Origin: SG8-32-3 sp964514055
GTDB lineage: Archaea > Thermoproteota > Bathyarchaeia > Bathyarchaeales > Bathycorpusculaceae
Length of the DNA stretch: 28,559 bases
Reading direction: 5' to 3'
NCBI GenBank assembly: GCA_964514055.1
Contig: CAZEPB010000019.1
Location: forward strand, 1 to 28,559
The translations under genes and the position numbers were made by a program. The notes beneath the pieces were generated by a model. That model made no database searches, was not told the origin of the DNA, and saw only the letters and a program-made list of their open reading frames with translations. Below, one piece after another: positions 15,831 to 23,377 of this stretch (the stretch's first letter is position 1; every line of letters begins with the position of its first letter).

Positions 15831-17005
15831 GGCTGGTTGCTCCTGTAGATGTGGACCGTGGCTGTTGCGCCTGACCCGCCCACGTTATGCGTTAAGCCTG
15901 TTTTGGCGTTTTTCACTTGGCGCTTGTCCGCCTGCCCCGTGAGCTGCAGGTACATTTCGTAGGCTTGTGCGGTGCCCGTTGCGCCGACAGGATGCCCTTT
16001 GGCTTTTAAGCCTCCGCTGGTGTTGACCGGGAGGCGTCCGTCGAGGCGCGTTTCGCCAGTTTCAGCCAACGTGCCGCCTTTGCCTGTGGGGCAGAAGCCC
16101 AAGTCCTCATAAGCGATTATTTCGGCGATGGTGAAGCAGTCATGGATTTCCGCCACATCAACTGCTTCGGGCTTAATCGCAGCCATGTCGTAGGCGGTTT
16201 TTGCTGCGAGTTTTGCCGCTTGGAGGGAGGTGAGGCTTTGGCGTTCGTATAAGCCAATGGTGTCACTGGCTTGCCCAGAGCCGATGATGTGCACTGGCTG
16301 GTCGGTGAAGCGTTTCGCCAACTCGGGTTTTGTTAGTACCAAGCAGCTGGCGCCGTCTGTAATCAGAGAGCAGTCGTACAGCTTCAGCGGTGAAGCCACC
16401 AAACGGCTGGCTAGGGCTTTTTCAAGGGTTATCTCCTTCTGCATGTGAGCTTTCGGGTTGAGGGTTCCATGGTAATGGTTTTTCACCGCCACCTCAGCCA
16501 TCTGCCGTTCGGTGGTGCCGTACTTGTGCATGTGCGCCGTCGCCATCAACGCGTACAAGCCTGGGAAGGTGATGCCGTGCCACTGTTCGAAGGGGTAATC
16601 CGACGCCATGGCGAGGTACTCGGTGACTTCCGCAGTGCTTCGGTGTGTCATTTTTTCGACGCCGCCGACGAGGACGATGTCTGCTAAGCCTGAGAGCACC
16701 GCGTAGACGCCTGAGCGCAGTGCTGCACCTGAAGAAGCGCATGCGGCTTCGGTTCGTGTGGCGGGAATGTTTAGGAGTCCTGCCCAGTCTGCCACGGTTG
16801 AGGCGGTGTGCCCCTGATGCTCGTAGGATTCGCCCATGTGTCCCACAAAGATGGCTTTGATGTCGTGTTTAGGTTCCAGCTTTGGGCATCGGTCGAACGC
16901 TTCTTTGACCGCCTCAGCGAAGAGCTCTCGTGCGTATAAGCCTTCGTTTTTTCCGAATTTTGAAAGACCCGCGGAAATGATCGAGACAAGTGGCTTTCCT
17001 TTCAA
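15827..17005 (-). CDS. Thiolase (acetyl-CoA C-acetyltransferase-like)
   Basis: Condenses two acyl-CoA molecules or cleaves 3-ketoacyl-CoA. The 392-residue protein has the nucleophilic Cys in TEAACASSGAALRSG (C89) and the His motif GGLKAKGHPVGATG (H338). Where biosynthetic thiolases have a second catalytic Cys (CxG), this protein has NVGGSGATATVHI with no Cys, as in the archaeal/SCP-x-like group. The DUF35 gene downstream overlaps it by 4 nt. The usual role of such pairs is acetoacetyl-CoA formation for the mevalonate pathway, but a degradative role is possible without HMG-CoA synthase nearby. The TTG start at 17005 is the only one preserving the N-terminal strand. Confidence 0.9.
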   Translation of the reverse strand: MKGKPLVSIISAGLSKFGKNEGLYARELFAEAVKEAFDRCPKLEPKHDIKAIFVGHMGESYEHQGHTASTVADWAGLLNIPATRTEAACASSGAALRSGVYAVLSGLADIVLVGGVEKMTHRSTAEVTEYLAMASDYPFEQWHGITFPGLYALMATAHMHKYGTTERQMAEVAVKNHYHGTLNPKAHMQKEITLEKALASRLVASPLKLYDCSLITDGASCLVLTKPELAKRFTDQPVHIIGSGQASDTIGLYERQSLTSLQAAKLAAKTAYDMAAIKPEAVDVAEIHDCFTIAEIIAYEDLGFCPTGKGGTLAETGETRLDGRLPVNTSGGLKAKGHPVGATGTAQAYEMYLQLTGQADKRQVKNAKTGLTHNVGGSGATATVHIYRSNQP

Positions 17006-17052
17006 ACTTGCATTACCTTCTGTGTGTGCTCAGTATTGTGTGTAGATTCACG

Positions 17053-17060
17053 TTTAAAAA
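17053..17060 (-). promoter_or_regulatory. TATA box for the thiolase/DUF35 operon
   Basis: TTTTTAAA on the minus strand, with initiation near 17031, about 26 nt before the TTG. Confidence 0.45.
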
Positions 17061-17188
17061 CTATGCAAGTTACACCCGTTTCCGCCAACTGCCGCAAGTC
17101 GGAGGTCACTAGTGGCTCATGGTTGCTGTTGTGCAGTATGGCAAATAATTAAGACGTTGAATAGCGTCAATTAACATCCAGAAAGCGC

Positions 17189-18016
17189 TTAACGCTTTTC
17201 TTCCTGCATTCTCCACAATGTTTCAAAATATTTTTCGACCATCGCTACAATACAAGCATTGTTGGACCACAAAACAGGAGCTTGCAGATTCATTTCGGTT
17301 CTCAAAAAAACTTCTCGCTTGTCGATCAGAATTATGCAAGGCATGGAAGTGCGGATGAACTTGACTTCAAAGAATTCCTTATTTTTCAAGGTTGGGTCAA
17401 GTTCCAAGATTACTTTTTTGTCGTGAGGTTTGCCTATTAAAAATTGAAACTTGACACCTTTTTTTACGCCTCTCTTCCAAACATCTTCAGTTATAAACCT
17501 CACTTTTCTGAACATATCTAATGTAGTAAAACATAAGACGCTTGTTTTAGCCTTAGCAACTGCATTTCTTATCCTATGGACATGCACCCCTGGGATCAAA
17601 ATGAACTGAGATGGCTCTGCCTGAGGCGCGGTGGTTTTTGCGCTGTTTTCTTCGAAACTTTGAATTACCTCGGTTGCTTTTTTATGCAACATGGCGCTTT
17701 GGTTGTCCCTGCGTTGAAGCAAAAGGGAGAATCCCTCGTCTATTGGGGTTGCTTTGAACCTGTTTGGTATAGCTATAATTCTTTCAGTCAAACCGCGATT
17801 TTCAAGCTTGGTTAATACGCGGTAAACGTCTGGTTGGGAAACTTTCGAAGCTTTTGAAATGGTTTTTGCAGATGTTTCACCTAGCTTGACAAGGGCAAGG
17901 TACACTTTTGCCTCTAAAATAGTCAGTCCTAAACTAGTTAATACTTCGTAACTTTCCTCTAACTCCAAGTCTGACGCTTTCCAAAGGGTTTTTTCTTGTA
18001 GCAGTGGATAAGTCAA
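17189..18016 (-). CDS. TrmB-family transcriptional regulator
   Basis: DNA-binding regulator of 275 residues. Residues about 22-100 form a TrmB-type winged helix-turn-helix: YEVLTSLGLTILEAKVYLALVKLGETSAKTISKAS, followed by VYRVLTKLENRGL. A helical linker (about 98-122) leads into a C-terminal domain (about 135-270) resembling the TrmB/PLD-like effector region. TrmB proteins usually sense sugars and control transport genes, but no transporter is in this window. The gene is divergent from the large propeller protein, with a TATA box usable in both directions and a palindrome in its own leader. No strong ribosome-binding site precedes the TTG at 18016, so the exact start is uncertain. Confidence 0.85.
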   Translation of the reverse strand: MTYPLLQEKTLWKASDLELEESYEVLTSLGLTILEAKVYLALVKLGETSAKTISKASKVSQPDVYRVLTKLENRGLTERIIAIPNRFKATPIDEGFSLLLQRRDNQSAMLHKKATEVIQSFEENSAKTTAPQAEPSQFILIPGVHVHRIRNAVAKAKTSVLCFTTLDMFRKVRFITEDVWKRGVKKGVKFQFLIGKPHDKKVILELDPTLKNKEFFEVKFIRTSMPCIILIDKREVFLRTEMNLQAPVLWSNNACIVAMVEKYFETLWRMQEEKR

Positions 18017-18020
18017 TTCG

Positions 18021-18041
18021 TTAAGTGGAAGTGCTACTTAA
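18021..18041. promoter_or_regulatory. Candidate regulator operator (21-bp palindrome)
   Basis: Arms TTAAGT and ACTTAA flank a partly symmetrical centre: eight of ten base pairs match around one central base. It lies between the TrmB start at 18016 and its expected initiation point near 18048, a good position for autorepression. The expected transcription start of the divergent propeller gene is about 60 bp away. Confidence 0.5.
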
Positions 18042-18073
18042 GGATTCTTCAGTGGAACAACTCCTAAACAGTA

Positions 18074-18082
18074 TTTATAAAA
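18074..18082. promoter_or_regulatory. TATA element shared by divergent TrmB and propeller genes
   Basis: TTTATAAAA works on both strands. Plus-strand initiation near 18103 precedes AAGGAG and the ATG at 18127. Minus-strand initiation near 18048 precedes the palindrome and the regulator start. Confidence 0.5.
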
Positions 18083-18126
18083 GCGTTGACCTCCTTTTTG
18101 CATACCGAAAAAAAGGAGAAGAGCAA

Positions 18127-20772
18127 ATGAAAACAAATAAACTAGCTATTATTGCTTTGGTTCTGATATCGACTTTCACTATATCGCTCGTTGCTATACC
18201 CGCAGCTATCGCACACGACCCGCCATATGTATTTCCAACAGTAGCTCACGTTGTTCCTACAGTTAACCCCGTTGGAGTCGGTCAGTCATTCTACATTTAC
18301 ATGTGGATTGACAAAATTAAACCTAGCGCAGCTCTTGAAAATGACATTAGAATGCATGACTACACCCTCACCATTACAGATTCTGACGGAAACGTAGTAC
18401 TGGAGGAGGTTTTTGAAACTGTACAGGACACAACATCAAACCAGATTTATCAATGGGCGGCTGACGCAGCTGGCACCTACACTATTACCTTTGACTTCCC
18501 AGGCGACGTATATACAGCGTCTGACGCGGCTCAGGGAAACCCAGATTACGAAAACGACACCTATCTAGCTAGCTCTGCAACAGCGACACTCATAGTACAG
18601 GAAGACCCAATACCAAGAGCTCCCACAAGCTATCCGCTTCCTACGGAATATTGGACTCGCCCGATTTACGGTGAAAACCCTGATTGGTGGACAATATCTT
18701 CGAACTGGCTGGGCGACGGCGCAGCAGGCTATGGTGCCTACGGCGTATCATACAATATGGGCGGTAACGGCAATTTCTGGGGTACCACTGATAACGTAGG
18801 ACCGCAAACTGGTCATATCATGTGGACAAAACCACTTCAAATGGGAGGAGTAGTCGGAGGAGACCTCTTTGACGACTATCCAGGAAACACGTGGTTCGAA
18901 GGCTCAGCATACAACCAAAGATTCACCAACCCAATCATAGTACACGGAAAACTCTACTACAAGGAACCAGTATCGTTTGTAGTATCGTTTTTCTCAGGCC
19001 CCACTGGACCAACAAAATGCGTTGACTTGCATACAGGAGAAGTCATTTGGTCTCGTGATGATGTCCCTGCATTATCATTCGCTTACATCTATGACGTTGA
19101 AGACCCCAACCAGCACGGAGTACATCAAGCAATTTTATTTGCAGCTGTAGGATTTTTTGGAGGGCCTCCTTGGGAGGCGTATGATGCAGACACAGGAAAC
19201 TATATGTTTACAGTAGAAAACGTTCCCTCGGATTCCAGTGGATTTGCAAGAAACAAGGGTCCACAAGGCGAACAAATAAGGTACGTAATGCTGAACGAAG
19301 GCAACAGCACGCATCCCGACTACTACTTAGGCGAGTGGAACTCATCAAACCTGTGGAGCTGGAGTGGACTATCACCATCAATTTCAGATCCAGTCGATGC
19401 AAGCACTCCAAACCGTTATGACTGGATGGTGCCAATACCTTGGCGCAACGACATAACCGGCGGAGTCACTGTAATCCAAACGATCTTCCAAGACATAATG
19501 CTTTGCCGCAATGGTTCTCTACCTTCATCAGGCAGTCCCTTTATGGGCACATTCGGCTACAATCCCTACACCTACTTCGCTGTCAACCTTGACCCAGGTA
19601 GGGGTACAGTGGGTTCAGTGCTGTGGCGGAAGACCATTCAACCAGCGCCAAACAACGTTACAGTCCTAGAAGTCGGCGTCGACCCAGTGAACCGGGTTTT
19701 CGTTGAAAACTGGAGAGAAACAATACAGTTCGTAGGATACGATTTGGATTCAGGCAACAAAATATGGGGTCCAACTGATCCTCAAGCACCCCTTGACTAC
19801 TATGGCAGCCAATCGTCTGGCAGTATAGCAACTGCGTTTGCTTACGGAAATCTATACAGTTCAGCATACGCAGGAATACTCTATTGCTATAATACGACAA
19901 ACGGAAATCTAGAGTTTACTTACGGCAACGGCGGTGTTCCAGGCAACGACACTAACAGCGGCTTTGAGGTACCTGGTCCATATCCAACCTTCATAAACGC
20001 CATTGGCAACGGAGTGGTATATCTGGTTACCTCTGAGCACACAATCGAAACACCGCTTTACAAGGGTGCAAGAACACGCGCTGTAAACGCTACAACAGGC
20101 GAAGAAATCTGGACTCTTAACAGCTATGTTGGAGAGTTCTTCGATACAAGCTTTGCCATGGCTGACGGTTACGCAGTTTGGTTCAACGGTCTCGACAACC
20201 GCATTTACAGTGTAGGCAGAGGACCCAGCGCCACCACAGTTTCAGCACCAAACCTCGGTGCAGCGTTTGGACAACCTGTGGTGATTTCGGGTACGGTGAT
20301 GGACATAGCTACAGGAACGAAGCAGACCGAGCAGGCTGGACGCTTCCCCAACGGTGTAGCAGCAGTTTCTGACGAGAGCATGTACGACTGGATGGGCTAT
20401 GTTTACCAGCAAAAGCCGTTCCCGAGCGACTGCATGGGAGTTCCAGTTAAAATCGACGTCATGGATTCCAACAACAACTACAGGACCATAGGCACCGCCA
20501 TGAGTGATGCGAGCGGCGTGTTCAGCTTAACATGGGTTCCTGACATTCCAGGCAACTTCACCGTCGTCGCTACTTTCGAGGGCACCAACGGTTACTGGCC
20601 TTCCTTTGCAGAGACCTCGTTCGCCGTGATGGAGCCCCCTGAAGCTACGCCACCTCCGACACCGCCGCCAGCGTCCATGACTGACACGTACGTTGCAGGC
20701 TTCGGAATCGCCTTACTCATCATACTCGTCGCGGGCATTGTTGTCATCGTAATAATGCTCAGAAGACGATAA
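18127..20772 (+). CDS. Large secreted PQQ-like beta-propeller protein, C-terminal membrane anchor
   Basis: Predicted surface protein of 881 residues. The ATG at 18127 has AAAGGAG 8-9 nt upstream and begins a clean signal peptide (MKTNKLAII to AIA, about 1-29). An in-frame GTG at 18025 would read through the TATA box and is rejected. An N-terminal beta domain (about 35-165) is followed by WTRPIYGENPDWWTIS and then degenerate propeller repeats (about 230-700) with GKLYYKE, DLHTGEVIWS and NATTGEEIWTLN signatures. An Ig-like module (about 705-835), a Pro/Thr linker and a helix (about 857-878) ending in MLRRR complete it. Its tail differs from the YFKKR tails of the other surface proteins, and its promoter lacks their operator. 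Likely controlled by the divergent TrmB protein. Ligand unknown. Confidence 0.87.
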   Translation: MKTNKLAIIALVLISTFTISLVAIPAAIAHDPPYVFPTVAHVVPTVNPVGVGQSFYIYMWIDKIKPSAALENDIRMHDYTLTITDSDGNVVLEEVFETVQDTTSNQIYQWAADAAGTYTITFDFPGDVYTASDAAQGNPDYENDTYLASSATATLIVQEDPIPRAPTSYPLPTEYWTRPIYGENPDWWTISSNWLGDGAAGYGAYGVSYNMGGNGNFWGTTDNVGPQTGHIMWTKPLQMGGVVGGDLFDDYPGNTWFEGSAYNQRFTNPIIVHGKLYYKEPVSFVVSFFSGPTGPTKCVDLHTGEVIWSRDDVPALSFAYIYDVEDPNQHGVHQAILFAAVGFFGGPPWEAYDADTGNYMFTVENVPSDSSGFARNKGPQGEQIRYVMLNEGNSTHPDYYLGEWNSSNLWSWSGLSPSISDPVDASTPNRYDWMVPIPWRNDITGGVTVIQTIFQDIMLCRNGSLPSSGSPFMGTFGYNPYTYFAVNLDPGRGTVGSVLWRKTIQPAPNNVTVLEVGVDPVNRVFVENWRETIQFVGYDLDSGNKIWGPTDPQAPLDYYGSQSSGSIATAFAYGNLYSSAYAGILYCYNTTNGNLEFTYGNGGVPGNDTNSGFEVPGPYPTFINAIGNGVVYLVTSEHTIETPLYKGARTRAVNATTGEEIWTLNSYVGEFFDTSFAMADGYAVWFNGLDNRIYSVGRGPSATTVSAPNLGAAFGQPVVISGTVMDIATGTKQTEQAGRFPNGVAAVSDESMYDWMGYVYQQKPFPSDCMGVPVKIDVMDSNNNYRTIGTAMSDASGVFSLTWVPDIPGNFTVVATFEGTNGYWPSFAETSFAVMEPPEATPPPTPPPASMTDTYVAGFGIALLIILVAGIVVIVIMLRRR

Positions 20773-20796
20773 AGCAACAAGCAGAAACCAAAACTA

Positions 20797-20815
20797 CTTT
20801 CCCCCTTTCTTTTTC
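20797..20815 (+). terminator. Pyrimidine-rich terminator after the propeller gene
   Basis: About 25-40 nt past the stop is a C5/T-rich tract. Four C at its start can pair with the GGGG just after it, forming a small hairpin. A second T-rich tract lies at about 20900-20925. Confidence 0.45.
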
Positions 20816-21061
20816 GGGGTCACAGTCACATAGGCATAAGGAGAAGTGAGGCTGAAAGGACCCTGGGTTTAAAATTCACGATGGAATAGCAACCGTCGGA
20901 ATTTTCATTTTTCTTTCTCCTTTAGTTTCCATGTCCCAGAGTCCCAACAAACCCGTCAAACCATCCGAAAACATGATAAAAAACAAATTTGTAAATTCCT
21001 TGATGTCAATAGTTGGGTATTGATATTAGAGATCAAGATAACAACAGAAGAGCGCTTTAGC

Positions 21062-21086
21062 CCATAGACTGTTCCAAGCACAACAG
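21062..21086. repeat. 25-bp dispersed intergenic repeat, copy 2
   Basis: Partner of 8191-8215, in the same orientation and likewise upstream of a plus-strand gene, here the HAD phosphatase. Confidence 0.5.
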
Positions 21087-21174
21087 TTTCCCCCATAACC
21101 TCCATCAGTATCATTGCGGAAAGGTTTATGAAAGGAACCGCGAGTCATCACAGGGCAAACAGGGATTACAGGGC

Positions 21175-21831
21175 ATGAGCGCAGCAAAGTTTAAGGTGAA
21201 GGGGATTTTCTTTGATTTGGACGGCACCATCGTGGATTCGCGAGGGGCTTATTTGGAAGCGACGCGAACCGCGTTTCAAGCGTTGGGAAAAGAACCGCCT
21301 GATGCGAAGGCTGCTCTGGAGATTCCGCGAAGGCTTGAAAGGAAACAGCCTATCAGCGACTTCGTTAAGGGTGACACTGGGAAATTCTTAGACGTGTATC
21401 TCCGTGCGTACTACTCTGTTACAACGGAGAAAACAAGACCTTTCCTCAACGTTTCATCGGCGCTGGAAACCCTCTCGAAAAAGGCGAAGCTGGCGTTGAT
21501 AACCATGCGTGCTGTCCCAAAGCATGCGGTGATGGCTGAGCTGAGGCACTTCGGCATAGCCCAATACTTCACTCACGTTGTGACTGCTTTGGACACGTCG
21601 GAGCCAAAGCCTTCGCCTGAAGCGTTGATAAACTGCGTGAAAGCGCTGGATGTTCAAGTCTGTGACTGCATAATAGTGGGGGATTCCGTCAGCGACGTTA
21701 GAGCTGGGAAGGCTGCGGGTGTGTTGACTGTGGCGGTTTTGTCGGGGCTTTTTTCTCGTGAGGAGCTTGCTTGGGAGTGTCCTGATTTGATTTTGAGGGA
21801 TGTGTCTGTGCTTCCGGATTTTGTTGTGTGA
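21175..21831 (+). CDS. HAD-superfamily phosphatase (phosphoglycolate phosphatase-like)
   Basis: Predicted cytoplasmic phosphatase of 218 residues. Motif I is FFDLDGTIVDS (nucleophile D14, acid D16), motif II is the ALITMR region near 108-113 (Thr rather than a strict hxxhS/T match), motif III Lys is in SEPKPSPEA, and motif IV is GDSVSDVRAGKAAG. A helical cap domain follows motif I (about 22-95), so it is a subfamily I enzyme of the Gph/PgmB type. The substrate cannot be assigned. The ATG at 21175 is preceded by AGGG elements and fits the family's N-terminus. The second half of the gene becomes G+T-rich. Confidence 0.87.
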   Translation: MSAAKFKVKGIFFDLDGTIVDSRGAYLEATRTAFQALGKEPPDAKAALEIPRRLERKQPISDFVKGDTGKFLDVYLRAYYSVTTEKTRPFLNVSSALETLSKKAKLALITMRAVPKHAVMAELRHFGIAQYFTHVVTALDTSEPKPSPEALINCVKALDVQVCDCIIVGDSVSDVRAGKAAGVLTVAVLSGLFSREELAWECPDLILRDVSVLPDFVV

Positions 21832-21912
21832 ATGTGCCTATTCATATTTCTGGTATGGTAATATTGCTGAAAACTGCCTAAAGCAGTTATATTGGTTTGG
21901 GAAAATAAAGTT

Positions 21913-21920
21913 TAATATAA
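21913..21920 (+). promoter_or_regulatory. TATA box for the 21968-22582 gene
   Basis: TAATATAA, with expected initiation near 21943, about 25 nt before the GTG start. Confidence 0.5.
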
Positions 21921-21967
21921 ACCTTGAACTCTAATTAACTTGGAGAAGGTTTCGGAGCGGGTTTCAA

Positions 21968-22582
21968 GTGAATTTCCTAGAAATAATGTTAGGGGAGAAG
22001 CTTAAGGAAGCAGATTCAGCGTTGGATGTTTCGGGTTCAGACCGTAAGGTTTTGCAGGTGGCGTGCCAGGATTTCACTAACTTTCTGAAGTTTCATTGGG
22101 ACTTGATCGGGAAGGAAGCGAGCCAATGCGAGTTGGTGGAGAAGTTGGAGAAGCTTTTCAAGGAGGATCCTGCTGAGTTGGAGGAGTTTTTGGCGGTTTG
22201 GGTTGGGATCTGGCTGCGGAAGTGGAAGGAACGCGTGAAGTTGCTTATTGGCAGGCAGAACGCGAATAAGTGGAAGAAGGTTTCGAAGGCGTTGAGTAGT
22301 GCTGAGCCGTTGTGGAGGAAGGTTGAGCGGAAACAGGAGCTTCAGGAGGTTGTGGTGGCTACTTTGATTAAGAACGGTGAGATTTGTGGTACTGAGATTT
22401 TGTCGGAGAACTTGTTGAAGATGTCGTTGGGGGAGAAGCGTGTGCGGAAGCTTGAGGATAAGGAGCGGATTTTTGCTGTGGTGAACAATTCTTTGCGGAA
22501 GGCTCGGGAGATGGCTCAGAGTAGAGGTCCGTTGATTTTCGTTAAAATTGATAAGGGCTATTACGGCACGGTTAACCATTAG
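21968..22582 (+). CDS. Helical protein of unknown function
   Basis: Unrecognised protein of 204 residues. It is rich in Lys, Glu, Leu and Trp and should be mostly alpha-helical. The middle has WVGIWLRKWKERVKLLIGRQ around 76-95. The C-terminal half (about 120-204) resembles a helix-turn-helix layout: ELQEVVVATLIKNGEICGTEILSENLL, then a charged helix and FVKIDKGYYGTVNH as a possible wing. That makes a DNA-binding role possible but unproven. The GTG start fits the TATA box upstream. It faces the L37e gene, with a T-rich terminator between. The plus strand is strongly G+T-rich here, giving a long antisense frame that I regard as an artefact. Confidence 0.7.
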   Translation: MNFLEIMLGEKLKEADSALDVSGSDRKVLQVACQDFTNFLKFHWDLIGKEASQCELVEKLEKLFKEDPAELEEFLAVWVGIWLRKWKERVKLLIGRQNANKWKKVSKALSSAEPLWRKVERKQELQEVVVATLIKNGEICGTEILSENLLKMSLGEKRVRKLEDKERIFAVVNNSLRKAREMAQSRGPLIFVKIDKGYYGTVNH

Positions 22583-22589
22583 TTAGCCG

Positions 22590-22609
22590 TTTTTTCTTTT
22601 TGTTTTTTG
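22590..22609 (+). terminator. T-rich terminator between convergent genes
   Basis: Runs of T6, T5 and T6 separated by C and G just past the stop at 22582. This is the usual archaeal oligo-T termination signal. Confidence 0.6.
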
Positions 22610-22612
22610 TGT

Positions 22613-22801
22613 TTAGGCTATTCTTTGTCTTTGTATTGTTTTGGTTTGCCACGAGTATTTTCTTAAGGTTTTGGTTTCTCCGTAGCCGCATGCGGCGCAT
22701 CGTTTTTCGCGGACGTGGTAGGCGTGTCTTCCGCAGCGTCTGCAGCGTATGTGGACGGTTTTGTGGGCGTGTTTGCCGAAGGATGGTGTGCCTTTTCCCA
22801 T
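22613..22801 (-). CDS. rpl37e: Ribosomal protein L37e (eL37)
   Basis: Large-subunit ribosomal protein of 62 residues with a zinc finger: CRRCGRHAYHVREKRCAACGYG gives four cysteines (C20, C23, C35, C38). The N-terminus MGKGTPSFGK and the KHAHKTVHIRCRRCG segment are nearly invariant in this family. Length is normal. The stop of the LSm gene lies 9 nt upstream of its ATG, and the AGGTGA around that stop can serve as ribosome-binding site. The LSm-L37e pair is a conserved archaeal arrangement linking RNA processing with translation. Confidence 0.95.
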   Translation of the reverse strand: MGKGTPSFGKHAHKTVHIRCRRCGRHAYHVREKRCAACGYGETKTLRKYSWQTKTIQRQRIA

Positions 22802-22810
22802 TGTGTTTGG

Positions 22811-23038
22811 TCACCTTGGTGGGGGTGAGATTAGGACGACGTTGTCTCCGCGGACGATTATGAGTCCGAGTTTTTTGGTGTTTTCGAGGTTGGTGGTGTC
22901 GTCTGTTTCTTCTAGGACGAGGTTTAGGTGTTGGTCGAATCCTTTGAGTCTTCCTCGGAGGCTTTTTCCGCCTTTTAAGCGGACTAGGACGATTTTGCCG
23001 AGGTTTTGTTCGAGGATTTCGGTGGTCATTTCGCTCAT
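22811..23038 (-). CDS. Sm-like archaeal protein (LSm)
   Basis: RNA-binding protein of 75 residues that forms heptameric rings. The Sm1 motif is KIVLVRLKGGKSLRGRLKGFDQHLNLVLEE (about 15-44) and the Sm2 motif is LGLIIVRGDNVVLISPP near the end. The ATG at 23038 has GAGG 9 nt upstream and gives the usual length; an ATG at 23053 would add five residues and include that site. Co-transcribed with L37e. The opposite strand is unusually G+T-rich across both genes. Confidence 0.94.
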   Translation of the reverse strand: MSEMTTEILEQNLGKIVLVRLKGGKSLRGRLKGFDQHLNLVLEETDDTTNLENTKKLGLIIVRGDNVVLISPPPR

Positions 23039-23088
23039 CTGATGGTTCCTCATGATGTTTATGTCATGTACTACTTGAGGTTTTCACA

Positions 23089-23094
23089 TTTAAA
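23089..23094 (-). promoter_or_regulatory. TATA box for the LSm-L37e operon
   Basis: The minus-strand context is GGTTTAAATG, with initiation expected near 23066, about 28 nt before the ATG. Confidence 0.45.
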
Positions 23095-23099
23095 CCTAT

Positions 23100-23290
23100 C
23101 TAAGCAGGGAGACTAGTTGCTCGAAGACGATACCCCCTCCCTTTTATATAGGTTGAAGAGAGTGAAGCTTGGCTTGAAGCTGGTGTTTAGCTTGTCTTTC
23201 ACTTTTCTGTTTCAAACAACTGGGTAAGAGGGCTACCTGCCATGAGCCATGATGTGGACAGCAAAATGGCAAGTACATGTTGGAAACGTG
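23100..23290. other. Intergenic segment with possible small RNA
   Basis: No protein gene seen. A good TATA (TTTTATATAGG, about 23145-23155) on the plus strand has no nearby ORF. Downstream, GTGAAGCT near 23163 can pair, with a bulge, with AGCTTGTCTTTCAC ending near 23205, followed by a T-rich stretch. This could be a small structured RNA. The support is weak. Confidence 0.25.
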
Positions 23291-23330
23291 TTAGTCAAGA
23301 AATGTTGAGTCAATAATTCTTTACAATAAC
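23291..23330. promoter_or_regulatory. Tandem operator for the 23378-24367 gene
   Basis: Two overlapping copies, GTCAAGAAATGTTGAG (23294-23309) and GTCAATAATTCTTTAC (23309-23324). The 40 bp match 24431-24470 at 36 positions. A T-rich TATA-like element (CTTTTTTATC) begins 2-3 bp after the block. Confidence 0.65.
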
Positions 23331-23377
23331 CCTTTTTTATCGTAAGCATGGGTTATTTCTAGTTAGAGGAATGCATC

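Larger units (their letters stand above)
20773..21174. other. 400-bp intergenic region
   Basis: No gene found. It holds the terminator tracts at its left end, copy 2 of the dispersed repeat, and GTTTATGA at about 21124-21131 as a weak TATA for the HAD gene. Confidence 0.55.

Noticed and set aside
18025..18126. Upstream GTG extension of the large propeller protein
   Set aside because: It would read through the TATA box and place the signal peptide 34 residues inside; the ATG at 18127 has a strong ribosome-binding site.
21062..21174. Riboswitch or RNA element before the HAD gene
   Set aside because: Apart from the 25-bp repeat, no convincing stem structure was found by eye.
22037..22579. 180-codon antisense frame inside the unknown helical protein
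   Set aside because: Leu/Pro/Asn/His-rich translation typical of the complement of a G+T-rich strand. No start signals, and the sense frame has a promoter and terminator.
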